NCBI GenBank assembly: GCA_964571855.1
Contig: CAZNDO010000016.1
Span: 22,277-86,276 of the forward strand
DNA length: 64,000 nt
Reading direction: 5' to 3'
Source: CAYYFX01 sp964571855
Lineage (GTDB): Bacteria; ARS69
Position 1 is the first letter of the stretch. Each line of letters starts with the position of its first letter. Made by a program: the position numbers and the translations under genes. The notes under the pieces were generated by a model. The model did no database searches, was not told where the DNA came from, and worked only from the letters and a program-made list of their open reading frames with translations. This document shows, piece after piece, positions 34,741-44,186 of this stretch.

Positions 34741-36058
34741 GCGCCCCGGCGTCCCCGGGACGGCGCGGCCGCGGCGCGCTCCTGTTCGCCTTCCTGGCGA
34801 TCACCGTGGCCGTGATCAACCTGGCCGGCTGGTTCGTGGTGGACCGCGTCTCCAGGGCCTTGGAGGCCGAGACCGCCCTTCGGCTCGTGGCGGTCGCGTC
34901 CGCGGCGATCGGGGAGGCCACCGAGGAGCTCCTGCTCCGCCCCGAAGTGGCCGGCGACGCCTTCGTCACGGCCACGCTCCGCGGCGCCGCCGCCCGCAAC
35001 GACCTGGATGACGTGCTGCTGTACGACGCGTCGGGCGCGCTGCTGTTCGACCTGGAAGGCGCGGACCTCGGTCCCGCGAACCCCTACGCCGCGGTGCACG
35101 CGCCGTCCTTCGCCGCCGCCGCCGCGGGCTCGGCCGCGGCGTCGCCGGCTCGCGACGTCTCCGGACTCGCGTTCCGCTCCGCGTACGCGCCCGTGCACGA
35201 CGCGGACGGCACCGTCGGGGCCGTGCTCGGCGTGGCCGCGGGCGGCGGGTTCCTCGCCCGGCTGCCCGCGCTGCGGCGCACGCTGTGGCTCGTGTCCGCC
35301 GGCTCGGCCGCGCTCGTGGCCGCGCTGGGCGCCCTGCTCTTCGGGATGGACCGCCGGCTCGCGGCCACGGAACGCGCGCTCGCGCGCTCGGAGACGCTGG
35401 GCGCGATGGGGATGATGGCGGCCGGCGTGGCGCACGAGGTCCGCAACCCGCTCGCGATCATCGCGGGCACGGCGGAGCGGCTGCGCAAGAGGTACGGCGC
35501 CGGCGCGGACGATCCCCTGTTCGGGTTCATTCCCGAGGAGGTGGACCGCCTGAACACCATCCTCGAGGGCTACCTGCGCTTCGCCCGCGACGAGCCGCTG
35601 CGCCTCGCGGACGTGGATCTGGCGCGCGTGGTGGACCGCTCGCTCGAGCTCGTGGCGCAGGAGTGGGCGCCGCGCGGCGTCGCCTTCGAGCGCCGCGGCG
35701 CCGCCGGCCCGCTCGCCGTGTCCGGCGACCCGCAGCGTCTCATGCAGGTCCTGCTGAACGTGCTGATCAACGCGGCCCAGGCCATGCCCGGCGGCGGCGC
35801 CGTGGGGGTGGAGTTGGCCCGCGAGGGCGCCGCCGTCCTCGTGTGCGTGACGGACGCGGGGACCGGCTTCGACCCGCGCGCGCTGGCCGGCGCGTTCCAG
35901 CCCTTCTTCACCACGAAGGAGCACGGGTCGGGACTGGGACTGGCCATGGCGAAGCGGATCATGGAAGGTCATGGCGGGTCGATCGAGGTGGCGAACCGGC
36001 CCGAGGGCGGCGCGCGCGTGACGCTGCGCCTGCCGGCCCGCGCGCAGGGAGGGGAGTG

Positions 36059-36059
<1 letters not shown>
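34737..36059 (+). CDS. Sensor histidine kinase (NtrB/ZraS-like)
   Basis: 440 residues. Two membrane segments (about 12-35 and 180-205) bracket an extracytoplasmic sensor domain of some 145 residues with DVLLYDASGALLFDLEG, a Cache/PAS-like strand pattern. The cytosolic part has the H box with His233 (GVAHEVRNPLAI), the N box (NVLINAAQAMPGGG), the G1 box DAGTGFDP and G2 GSGLGLAMAKRI. This is the HPK4 layout of kinases paired with NtrC-type regulators. GTG 34737 overlaps the TlpA gene as GTGA, and its stop is shared with the next start (TGATG). Confidence 0.93.
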
Positions 36060-37453
<1,394 letters not shown>

Positions 37454-37490
37454 CGCGCCGATTCCCGGGGTGGCCCCCGGGAGCCACAGT

Positions 37491-37506
37491 TGTCCCGCGG
37501 GGGACA
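37491..37506. promoter_or_regulatory. Candidate activator (UAS) dyad
   Basis: Perfect inverted repeat TGTCCC-GCGG-GGGACA, about 94 bp upstream of the sigma-54-type -24 element at 37600. That spacing is typical for an NtrC-type enhancer, and the regulator gene ends 38 bp upstream. A second, imperfect dyad (TCCCGGGG...CCCCGGGA) at about 37463-37482 may be a terminator of the regulator gene. Confidence 0.45.
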
Positions 37507-37599
37507 CCAGGCCGCCGGACCCCGGCGGCCGGCCGGGAGGGAATCGTGGAACTGATGCGTTGCCAACGACTTGGGTGGTGCGCTCCCGCGCCCCGAGCC

Positions 37600-37613
37600 G
37601 GCACGCGGCCTGC
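37600..37613 (+). promoter_or_regulatory. Sigma-54-type promoter
   Basis: GGCACGCGGCCTGCA (from 37600) has GG and GC exactly 10 bp apart, with GGCACG and GCA matching the -24/-12 consensus. A start near 37625 would give a leader of about 29 nt with AAGGAA ahead of ATG 37654. Confidence 0.7.
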
Positions 37614-37653
37614 ATCCTCCGGGGGCACCACCCCCGCCGGAAGGAACCGGACC

Positions 37654-38706
37654 ATGGCCCGCATCCCGCACCCCGGCCCCCGGATCACCCTGATCTGCCT
37701 CGTGCTCGTGGCGCTCGCCGCAGGCTTCGCGCCGGCCGCGCACGCGCAGGGCGGCGGCAACCGCGTGGAGGAGGAGCTGCAGCGCACGGACGAGGTCCTC
37801 GCGCGTGCGGCCGACCTCGTGCGCGAGAGCGACTCCGCGCGCGCGCGCGACCTCCTGGAGCAGGCCTTCCGGATCCAGGCGGAGGCGCGCGGCCACTTCG
37901 GGAACGGCCGCATGCTGCAGGCCGGCCGGCTCACGCTGGAAGCGCGCGCGCTCGGCGCCCGCGCGGCCACGCTGGCGCGCGACGACGGCGCGTCGCGCAC
38001 GCGGGCCGAGCGCGAGCTGGAGCGCGCGATCCGCGAGATCGGGCACGCGCGCGAACGGCTCGCGACGGGCGCGTCGCGCGAGGCTGACGCTCTGCTGGAC
38101 CAGGCCGCGGGACTGGCGGAGCGCGCGCGCGGTGCGTTCGGGGAGCAGCAGTACGAGGCGTCGCTGCGGCTCGCCGTGGCATCGCAGCGGCTCGTGGCGC
38201 AGGCGCTCGTGCTGGGCGGTGCGAACGCCGGGCGTCGGCTGGACCGGGAGCTGGAGCGGACCGACCTGCTGCTCGAGCGCGTGGGGACGATCGTGCACGA
38301 GTCCGGCGACGCGGCGGCCGGCGCGCTGCTGGAGAGCGCGCACGCCATGCAGCGTCGCGCCCACGAGGCGGCCCGGGACGGGCATCCGCGCGAGGCGATG
38401 GTGCGCACGCGCGAGGCCCGCGACCTCGCGAACCGCGCCCGCGCGTCGCTCGGCGGGGCGGAGGACCACGCCGCGGTGGAGGCGGCGGTCGCGGCCACGG
38501 ACGCGGCGCTCGCCCGCGCGGCCGATCTGGTGCGCGCCTCCGACAGCCGGGCGGCCGCGACGCTGCTGGAGCGGGCGCAGGACCACCAGTCCCGCGCGCA
38601 CGCCGCGCTGGACGCGGGCGACCTCCGGCGGGCCATGGCCCAGACGCGGGTGGCGCGGAACCTCGCGCTGCGCGCGCTGCAGCTGGTGGACCGCGGGGAG
38701 TCCTGA
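37654..38706 (+). CDS. Secreted all-helical protein of four tandem repeats
   Basis: 350 residues. A signal peptide (ITLICLVLVALAAGFAPAAHA) precedes four repeats of about 72 residues spaced by about 79 (roughly 37-108, 117-188, 196-267 and 275-346). Each starts with ELxRTD or EAAVAATD-like sequence, continues with LLERA/AADLV-type helices and ends in a segment like QTRVARNLALRAL. Charged heptad-like patterns suggest antiparallel helical bundles. I recognise no family. The sigma-54-type promoter and the adjacent NtrB/NtrC genes make it their likely main target. It overlaps the next gene by 1 nt. Confidence 0.78.
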   Translation: MARIPHPGPRITLICLVLVALAAGFAPAAHAQGGGNRVEEELQRTDEVLARAADLVRESDSARARDLLEQAFRIQAEARGHFGNGRMLQAGRLTLEARALGARAATLARDDGASRTRAERELERAIREIGHARERLATGASREADALLDQAAGLAERARGAFGEQQYEASLRLAVASQRLVAQALVLGGANAGRRLDRELERTDLLLERVGTIVHESGDAAAGALLESAHAMQRRAHEAARDGHPREAMVRTREARDLANRARASLGGAEDHAAVEAAVAATDAALARAADLVRASDSRAAATLLERAQDHQSRAHAALDAGDLRRAMAQTRVARNLALRALQLVDRGES

Positions 38707-39035
38707 TGCGCGGCGCGCGGGCGGCGGCGTTCGCCTTCGTGCTGTCCCTGGCGGCGGCGGCGCGCGGCGCGGGCGCGCCGGCGGATTCCGCGGCGACGGC
38801 GCCGGCGACGGCCGCGGATCCGGTGGAGCGGCACTGCGGCGAGCTCGCGGCGGCGCTGGAGCGCCTGGCCGCGGAGCATCGCGCCGCCGCGGCCGCGGAC
38901 TCCCTGCTGGTGGTGGAAGCGGAGGAGATCGCGCGCGTGGCGGACGAGATCCTCGCCGAGGGCGATGCGGTGCTCGCGCGCGACCTCCTGACCGAGGCCC
39001 TGGCGCTGCTCGCGCCGGAGCGGGCCGCCCCGTGA
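38706..39035 (+). CDS. Small secreted helical protein, unknown
   Basis: 109 residues with a signal peptide (MRGARAAAFAFVLSLAAAARGAGA) and an Ala-rich, acidic helical remainder. The segment VVEAEEIARVADEILAEGDAVLARDLLTEALALLAP resembles the LLERA-type helices of the upstream repeat protein, so it may be a single shortened copy of that unit. ATG 38706 shares a base with the upstream TGA and its own stop overlaps the following barrel gene as GTGA, placing it firmly in the operon. Confidence 0.7.
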   Translation: MRGARAAAFAFVLSLAAAARGAGAPADSAATAPATAADPVERHCGELAAALERLAAEHRAAAAADSLLVVEAEEIARVADEILAEGDAVLARDLLTEALALLAPERAAP

Positions 39036-40366
39036 GGCGGCGCACGGCGGCCCGCGTGGCCGCGCGTCGCCCCGCGAGGCCCCGCGCGCTCGCGGCGATC
39101 GCCGCCGCGTCGGTCATCCCCGCCGTCGCGCTCGCCGCCCCGCTCGAGGTCGTGCCGCGCGTGGGTGCGGACTTCGAGCACTTCGGCCAGACCTACCGGG
39201 TCACCGCGGACGCGGACACGGTCACGCTCGTGGACGACTACGGCACCTCCGCGGGCCTTCTCCTGCGCACGCCGGGCATCGGCGCGGACCGGTTCGAGGC
39301 CGACGCCGAACTGTACGCGGGCCACTCCACGCGCCGGGCGCGTGTGCGTGTGGAAGGGAGGGCGAAGCGCGGGGCGACGGTGTGGGACGTGCGCCAGGAG
39401 GCGGTCTACCTGGCGTTCACGGACGGCGGCGACTACACCGTCTCCGGCGACCGTTTCGAGGAGCGGCTGACCGCGGCGTGGGAGCGGCGCATGACGGGGC
39501 CGTGGTCCGTGCGCCTGGGCGGCCGCTTCGACGGGACCTGGTACGAGACGCAGGACCCGTACAACCTCACGGCGTGGACGACCGAGCCGCGCGCGGATCT
39601 GGCGCTGGACTTCGGCGCGTTCAGCCGCGCCGGCGCCGGCTACCGCTTCGCGCGCCGGGACGTGCCGGACTCCGCGTCGCTCGGGTTCGACCGGCACACG
39701 GGCGTGCTGTCGCTCTCGTGGGCCCCGGGGGCGGATACCGTGCTGGACATCCTCGGCACGCTGGAGCGGCGGCGCTACGACGAGGGCAGCGCGCGCGAGA
39801 GCTCGCGGGAGGGGCGCACGGACCTGCGGTTCGAGTTCGGCCTGACGGACGCCGTGACGTGCCGCGTGCAGCACGAGAACGAGATCGTGCGCTACGACGA
39901 GCCGGACGAGCTGGACTTCGACTCGGACTGGGGACGCACCGGGCTGCAGCTCACGGTGCACCGCACCGCGGCGCTGGATCTCTCGATCATGCCGCTGCAC
40001 GCGTTCCTGTCCGGGGCCACGTCGCCGGAGGAGGAGTACCACGAGCTGGGCGTCGAGCTGGGCGTGGACTGGCGCTTCGGGCGGCGCGGCTGGGTCTCCG
40101 TGACGAACGAGATCGGCCGTCGCGACTACCGAGTGGACGCCCCGGCGGAGGAGCCGGACCTCGCCGCGGACGTCCTCCCGGACGACGCGAGCGCCACCGC
40201 CTCGTCCGACTACACCTACGACCGCCTCACGCTCCTCCTCGGCGCCGAGCCGTGGCCGGGCGTGGCCGCGAACCTGTTCGTGCACTGGCAGCCGGAGGAT
40301 CACGCGGTGAGCCGGCACGACAACGAGACGCGCATCGTCTCGGGGGGGCTCACGTACTCGTTCTGA
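39032..40366 (+). CDS. Outer-membrane beta-barrel protein, unknown
   Basis: 444 residues. After an Arg-rich N-region and hydrophobic signal (ALAAIAAASVIPAVALAA), the protein is a series of amphipathic beta strands and polar turns (LLLRTPGIGADRFEADAEL, AAWERRMTGPWSVRLGGRF, VSVTNEIGRRDYRV) ending in TYSF with the C-terminal aromatic residue expected of outer-membrane barrels. I recognise no specific family. It is the last gene of the sigma-54-linked set: repeat protein, small protein, barrel. A secretion or surface-anchoring role for the set is possible but only inferred. Confidence 0.78.
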   Translation: MRRRTAARVAARRPARPRALAAIAAASVIPAVALAAPLEVVPRVGADFEHFGQTYRVTADADTVTLVDDYGTSAGLLLRTPGIGADRFEADAELYAGHSTRRARVRVEGRAKRGATVWDVRQEAVYLAFTDGGDYTVSGDRFEERLTAAWERRMTGPWSVRLGGRFDGTWYETQDPYNLTAWTTEPRADLALDFGAFSRAGAGYRFARRDVPDSASLGFDRHTGVLSLSWAPGADTVLDILGTLERRRYDEGSARESSREGRTDLRFEFGLTDAVTCRVQHENEIVRYDEPDELDFDSDWGRTGLQLTVHRTAALDLSIMPLHAFLSGATSPEEEYHELGVELGVDWRFGRRGWVSVTNEIGRRDYRVDAPAEEPDLAADVLPDDASATASSDYTYDRLTLLLGAEPWPGVAANLFVHWQPEDHAVSRHDNETRIVSGGLTYSF

Positions 40367-40384
40367 GCGGCCCGGGGGAAACGA

Positions 40385-40414
40385 GGAGGGCGGAGCCTCG
40401 CGGCCCCGCCCTCC
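40385..40414. terminator. Bidirectional terminator-like hairpin
   Basis: GGAGGGCGG (40385-40393) pairs perfectly with CCGCCCTCC (40406-40414) around a 12-nt loop, between the convergent barrel genes. Confidence 0.65.
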
Positions 40415-40436
40415 CGTGCGAATCGTTCGCCGCGTC

Positions 40437-41045
40437 CTAGAGGAAGCGGAACGAACCCATGATCGAGATGACGCTGTTCGTCACCTCCGTGTCCGAGCCC
40501 TCCACGTCGGCCGTGTTCGTCAGGCCGCGCGTGTAGCGCACGTCGATGCCCAGGTTCTGGAAGTCCACGCCCGCGCCGACCACGACGCCCACGTCCACCG
40601 GCTTCGTGTAGTCCTTCGTGTCAACCTCGCCCGCGCCGGCCACGTCCGCCTTGGACGAGGCGTTGAACGCGAGGGACGGCCCCACGAAGATCGAGGGGTG
40701 CGCGGGGGACTGGTTCATGAACCCGAGCTTCGCAAGCACGGGGACCTCGATGTAGTTCAGCTTGTACGAGCTCGTGCCCGTGTCGTCGCTCTGCTCCGCG
40801 CCCTTCATCATGAAGAGGGCCTCGGGCTGGATCTGGAGGTTCGGCAGCACGGGGAACCCGACGTAACCGCCCAGCGCCAGGCCCGTGCGGGCGTCCAGCG
40901 ACGGATCGGAGTCCGGATCCGTGGACTGGTTCGCGATGTTCACGCCGCCCTTGATGCCGGCCTCGACGGGGCCCATGGCCGTGGCCAGGCCGAAGGTCCC
41001 CAGGACGAGAACCGCCGCCAGGGCCACGCTGATTTCGCGCTTCAT
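40437..41045 (-). CDS. Small outer-membrane beta-barrel (OMP_b-brl_2/PorT-like)
   Basis: 202 residues with signal peptide (MKREISVALAAVLVLGTFGLATA) and an eight-stranded-barrel pattern: AGIKGGVNIANQS, GLALGGYVGFPVLPNLQIQPEALF, YIEVPVLAKLGFM, FVGPSLAFNASS, GVVVGAGVDFQ, IDVRYTRGLTN and SFRFL with terminal hydrophobic residue. This strand order (KGGVN...YIEVPVL...GPSLAF) is that of PF13568-type porin-like proteins common in Bacteroidota and relatives. ATG 41045 has AAGGAGAG upstream; a longer in-frame start would add unconserved residues. Divergent from a two-component system across a fold-back repeat. Confidence 0.85.
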   Translation of the reverse strand: MKREISVALAAVLVLGTFGLATAMGPVEAGIKGGVNIANQSTDPDSDPSLDARTGLALGGYVGFPVLPNLQIQPEALFMMKGAEQSDDTGTSSYKLNYIEVPVLAKLGFMNQSPAHPSIFVGPSLAFNASSKADVAGAGEVDTKDYTKPVDVGVVVGAGVDFQNLGIDVRYTRGLTNTADVEGSDTEVTNSVISIMGSFRFL

Positions 41046-41136
41046 TCGCCTCTCCTTGCCAGGATTGGAACTGCGCGCCCGGTGGCGGCAGCCGCGCATG
41101 GAAACGGCAAGTTCACGCCTCCCCTTTAGCCCCCTT

Positions 41137-41292
41137 GTGGTTCGCAGATTGTGGACGGCGGGCCGGGCGCCATCGGGGTGCCGGCCAAGGCATTGCAGGG
41201 CAACGCCTTATGCCCGGATGGGGCGGAGCCGGCAGGGGCCGAATGCACCGGGCGGGGGTGGAAATCCGGGGGCGCCACAATCTGCGAACCAC
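41137..41292. repeat. 156-bp fold-back element with perfect 18-bp terminal inverted repeats
   Basis: GTGGTTCGCAGATTGTGG (41137-41154) is the exact reverse complement of 41275-41292. Inside, TGCCGGC (near 41178) pairs with GCCGGCA (near 41227), and in the centre AAGGCATTGC pairs with GCAACGCCTT with one mismatch. It has no coding content. It fills the space between the divergent barrel gene and the histidine kinase and ends 19 bp before the kinase ATG. It could be a non-autonomous mobile element or a regulatory dyad pair; no target duplication is obvious. Confidence 0.8.
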
Positions 41293-41311
41293 CATGGTAG
41301 ATTGCGGGGTG

Positions 41312-42403
41312 ATGCGACGGCGTCCGCGGTACGGGTTCGTGTACGGGCTGCTGGTGGCCCTGATCGTGGCGCAGGGCACCTGGTGGGTCATCTACCAGAC
41401 CCGCGAGGGGCGCCGGCACGAGGAGGCCGAGAACCGGCGGTTGGACCTCGAACGGGCGCTCGTGGAGGCCCGGCTCGCGCCGCCGGCGGCCGGGGACCCC
41501 GACCGGCTTCGCGCGGAGCACCCCGACATCGCGATCGTTCCCGGCCCGGACGGGCCGCGCGCCGTCGTGTCGCCCGCGGTCCGGGAGGCGCTGCGGAACG
41601 ACTCCGCGCGCCGGCAGCGGATGTTCCTGTTCGAGGGCTCCTTCTTCCTGGGGCTGCTGGCGGCGGGCACGCTCGTGCTCGTGTTCGCGCAGCGCGCGGA
41701 GGATCGCTTCCGGCGATCCCGCGAGGTGTTCCTCGCCGGCATCACGCACGAGTTCCGGACGCCGCTGGCCAGCCTCCGGCTGTGGGCGGAGACGCTGCAG
41801 CGGGACGACCTGGACGACGAGGCCCGCGGGCGCATCCGCGCGCGGCTGCTCGAGGACGCGGTGCGCATGGAGTCGCTCGTGGCGCAGGTGCTGGCGGCCG
41901 GGCGCGGCGGGGAGCTGGACCCGCGCCTGTTCGAGCCCCTCGACGCGGGCCGCGAGGCGAAGGACGTCCTCCGGGAGATGGAGGGCTACCTGCGCTCCCG
42001 GCAGGCGACCGTGACCGCCACGCTGCCCGAGGGGCTGGAGTTCCTCGGGCAGCGCGAGGCGTTCGCGACGGCGCTGCGGAATCTCGTGCAGAATGCCGCG
42101 AAGTACGCGCCGGCCCCGTCCACCACGGACGTCCGCTTGACGCGGGACGGGAAGTGGCTTCGACTCGCGGTGACGGACCGCGGGCCGGGCATCGCGGCGA
42201 AGGACCGCGAGCGGATCTTCGAGGCGTTCACGCGCCTGGACGACAACGAGCCCGATCCCGGGACCAGCACGCACGGCGCGGGGTTGGGTCTCTTCCTGGT
42301 GAAACGGAACGTCGAGGCGATGCGCGGGCGCGTGGAACTGGACTCCGAGCCGGGACGCGGGGCCACGTTCACGCTGGTGCTGCCGGCGCGGGGGGACGCG
42401 TGA
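41312..42403 (+). CDS. Sensor histidine kinase
   Basis: 363 residues. Two membrane segments (about 8-28 and 108-128) enclose a short extracytoplasmic part of about 80 residues. The kinase core has the H box ITHEFRTPLASLRLWAETLQ, N box NLVQNAAKYAP, G1 DRGPGI and G2 GAGLGLFLVKRNVEAM, followed by GRGATFTLVLP. The layout is that of EnvZ/BaeS-type kinases. ATG 41312 is preferred over 41294 because GGGGTG lies just before it and the sequence MRRRPRYGFVYGLL then leads directly into the first membrane segment. Its regulator follows after 28 bp. Confidence 0.93.
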   Translation: MRRRPRYGFVYGLLVALIVAQGTWWVIYQTREGRRHEEAENRRLDLERALVEARLAPPAAGDPDRLRAEHPDIAIVPGPDGPRAVVSPAVREALRNDSARRQRMFLFEGSFFLGLLAAGTLVLVFAQRAEDRFRRSREVFLAGITHEFRTPLASLRLWAETLQRDDLDDEARGRIRARLLEDAVRMESLVAQVLAAGRGGELDPRLFEPLDAGREAKDVLREMEGYLRSRQATVTATLPEGLEFLGQREAFATALRNLVQNAAKYAPAPSTTDVRLTRDGKWLRLAVTDRGPGIAAKDRERIFEAFTRLDDNEPDPGTSTHGAGLGLFLVKRNVEAMRGRVELDSEPGRGATFTLVLPARGDA

Positions 42404-42431
42404 AGGCGCGCGGGCCGGTGCGGAGGGACGC

Positions 42432-43169
42432 TTGAAGAAGCGGATCCTGGTGGTCGAGGACGACGTGCCGCTGGCGGAGGGGCTCCGGATGAACCTGGAG
42501 CTCGACGGCTACGAGGCCATCGTGTGCCGCTCCGCCGAGCACGCGGAGACGGTCTGGCGCGGCGGCGGCGTGGAGTTCGTGCTGCTGGATGTCGGGCTGC
42601 CGGGCGAGGACGGCTTCGCGTTCTGCCGCCGCATCCGCGCGGCGGGCGATCGCGTGCCCATCCTGTTCCTCACCGCGCGCGACTCCGACGACGACCGCAT
42701 CCGCGGCCTCGAGGAGGGCGGGGACGACTACCTGACGAAGCCGTTCCACCTCGGCGAGCTGCTCGCGCGCATCAAGGGCATCTTCCGGCGGGAGGAGTGG
42801 GCGCGCACGCAGGCCGTGGCGACCGCGATCCAGGTGGGGCCGAACCTCGTGGACCTGGCCGCGCGCACGGTGACCGGGCCGGGCGGCACGCACGAGCTGC
42901 GCGAGAAGGAGGCGCTCATCCTGCGCGTGCTCGCTGAGCGCGCCGGCGAGGCGGTGGATCGCCACACCATCCTGGATCGCGTGTGGGGCTACGACGCGTT
43001 CCCCACCACCCGCACCGTGGACAACTTCTTCGTGCGGCTGCGCCGCATCCTGGAGGAGGACCCGGCGGCGCCGCGCCACCTGCTCACGGTGCGTGGCGTG
43101 GGGTACCGGCTGGTCCCCGGCGCGGGGGAGCCCCCCTCGCCGGACGACGCGCCGCCGCACGAGGAGTGA
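42432..43169 (+). CDS. OmpR/PhoB-family response regulator
   Basis: 245 residues. Receiver domain with acidic pair VVEDD, phospho-acceptor Asp in FVLLDVGLPGEDGFAFCRRI, Thr in LFLTARDSDDDRI and Lys in YLTKPFHLGELLARI; then a winged-helix DNA-binding domain (ELREKEALILRVLAERAGEAV, ILDRVWGYDAFPTTRTVDNFFVRLRR, HLLTVRGVGYRLV). TTG at 42432 is used because GGAGGG lies 5 nt upstream and MKKRILVVEDD is the canonical receiver start. Partner of the kinase just upstream; the divergent barrel gene is a plausible target. Confidence 0.95.
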   Translation: MKKRILVVEDDVPLAEGLRMNLELDGYEAIVCRSAEHAETVWRGGGVEFVLLDVGLPGEDGFAFCRRIRAAGDRVPILFLTARDSDDDRIRGLEEGGDDYLTKPFHLGELLARIKGIFRREEWARTQAVATAIQVGPNLVDLAARTVTGPGGTHELREKEALILRVLAERAGEAVDRHTILDRVWGYDAFPTTRTVDNFFVRLRRILEEDPAAPRHLLTVRGVGYRLVPGAGEPPSPDDAPPHEE

Positions 43170-43255
43170 CGTCCCGCGGCACCGGCTCGGCACTTGACGA
43201 CGCCGCCCGCCCCGCGTTTCCCTCACGGCCCGTCGCATCCATCCGGAGGTTCCCG

Positions 43256-44080
43256 ATGCGCCTGCCCGTGCGCCGCCTCGCGCTGACCCTGCTCCCCGCG
43301 TTCGCCCTCTCCGACTGCGCCACCGTCGGCCAGCTGAACATCGTGTCCGAGCAGCAGGAGCTGCAGATGGGCGCGCAGTTCGCCGACCAGCTCCAGACGG
43401 AGCTGACGTTCATCGACGACCCGGAGGTCGTGGGGTACATCGACTCCCTCGGCCAGTCCATCGCCCGCGTGTCGCAGCGCAGCGACATCCCGTACACGTT
43501 CCGCGTCGTCAACACGGACGAGGTGAACGCCTTCGCCGTGCCCGGCGGGTACCTGTACGTGAACCGCGGCCTCATCGAGGCCGCGGACACGGAGAGCGAG
43601 CTGGCCGGAGTGCTCGGCCACGAGATCGGGCACGTGGTGGGCCGGCACAGCGCGCGCCAGATGACGCAGCAGTACGGGCTCTCCGCCATCGCCGCCCTGA
43701 TCCTCGGGGACAACCCGTCCATGCTCACGCAGGTCGCCGCGCAGATCGCCGCCACCGGCGCGATCACGTCGTACAGCCGCGGCATGGAGAGCGAGGCGGA
43801 CACGTACGGCGTGCAGGAGCTGTACGACGCGGGGATCGACCCGTCCGGTCTGGCCACCTTCTTCGACAAGCTCGTGGAGATGCGCGGCGGCGCCGGCGGC
43901 TCGAAGCTGGAGCAGTTCTTCTCCACGCACCCGGACCCGGGCGCCCGCGCGGGCGCGGTGCGCGCGCAGATCGCGGCGCTGCCGGCCAAGCCCGGCCTGC
44001 GCAAGGACTCGACCAAGTTCCAGGCGATCAAGGCGAAGGTGAAGAAGATGCCGCCGGCGCCGGCGGCGAGCGGGGACTGA
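43256..44080 (+). CDS. M48 family zinc metalloprotease, probable lipoprotein
   Basis: 274 residues. A signal peptide ends at LSDC (a non-canonical lipobox). The protease core contains FRVVNTDEVNAFAVPGGYLYVNRGLI, HEIGH at residues 122-126 (zinc-binding histidines and catalytic Glu) and the third ligand in SRGMESEADTYGVQEL. Homologues such as BepA and LoiP degrade misfolded outer-membrane proteins in the periplasm, which is the likely role. There is no TPR domain as in BepA. ATG 43256 has GGAGG upstream. It follows the two-component pair by 87 bp. Confidence 0.93.
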   Translation: MRLPVRRLALTLLPAFALSDCATVGQLNIVSEQQELQMGAQFADQLQTELTFIDDPEVVGYIDSLGQSIARVSQRSDIPYTFRVVNTDEVNAFAVPGGYLYVNRGLIEAADTESELAGVLGHEIGHVVGRHSARQMTQQYGLSAIAALILGDNPSMLTQVAAQIAATGAITSYSRGMESEADTYGVQELYDAGIDPSGLATFFDKLVEMRGGAGGSKLEQFFSTHPDPGARAGAVRAQIAALPAKPGLRKDSTKFQAIKAKVKKMPPAPAASGD

Positions 44081-44098
44081 GCGCGCCGCGCATGCGAA

Positions 44099-44126
44099 GG
44101 GCCCTCCGCCGTCCGGCGAAGGGCCC
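44099..44126. terminator. Bidirectional terminator-like hairpin
   Basis: GGGCCCT pairs with AGGGCCC and, past one mismatch, CGCC with GGCG, closed by the loop GTCC. It lies between the convergent M48 and PDZ genes. Confidence 0.7.
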
Positions 44127-44186
44127 CGACCGCCGTCGCCCGGGGGTGAGGGGGCGATCGGCAGGTTCCGCAGGCGCGGATCGCGC

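Noticed and set aside
41137..41292. Insertion sequence
   Set aside because: Terminal repeats are present but there is no transposase and no clear target duplication; only a non-autonomous or regulatory reading is possible.
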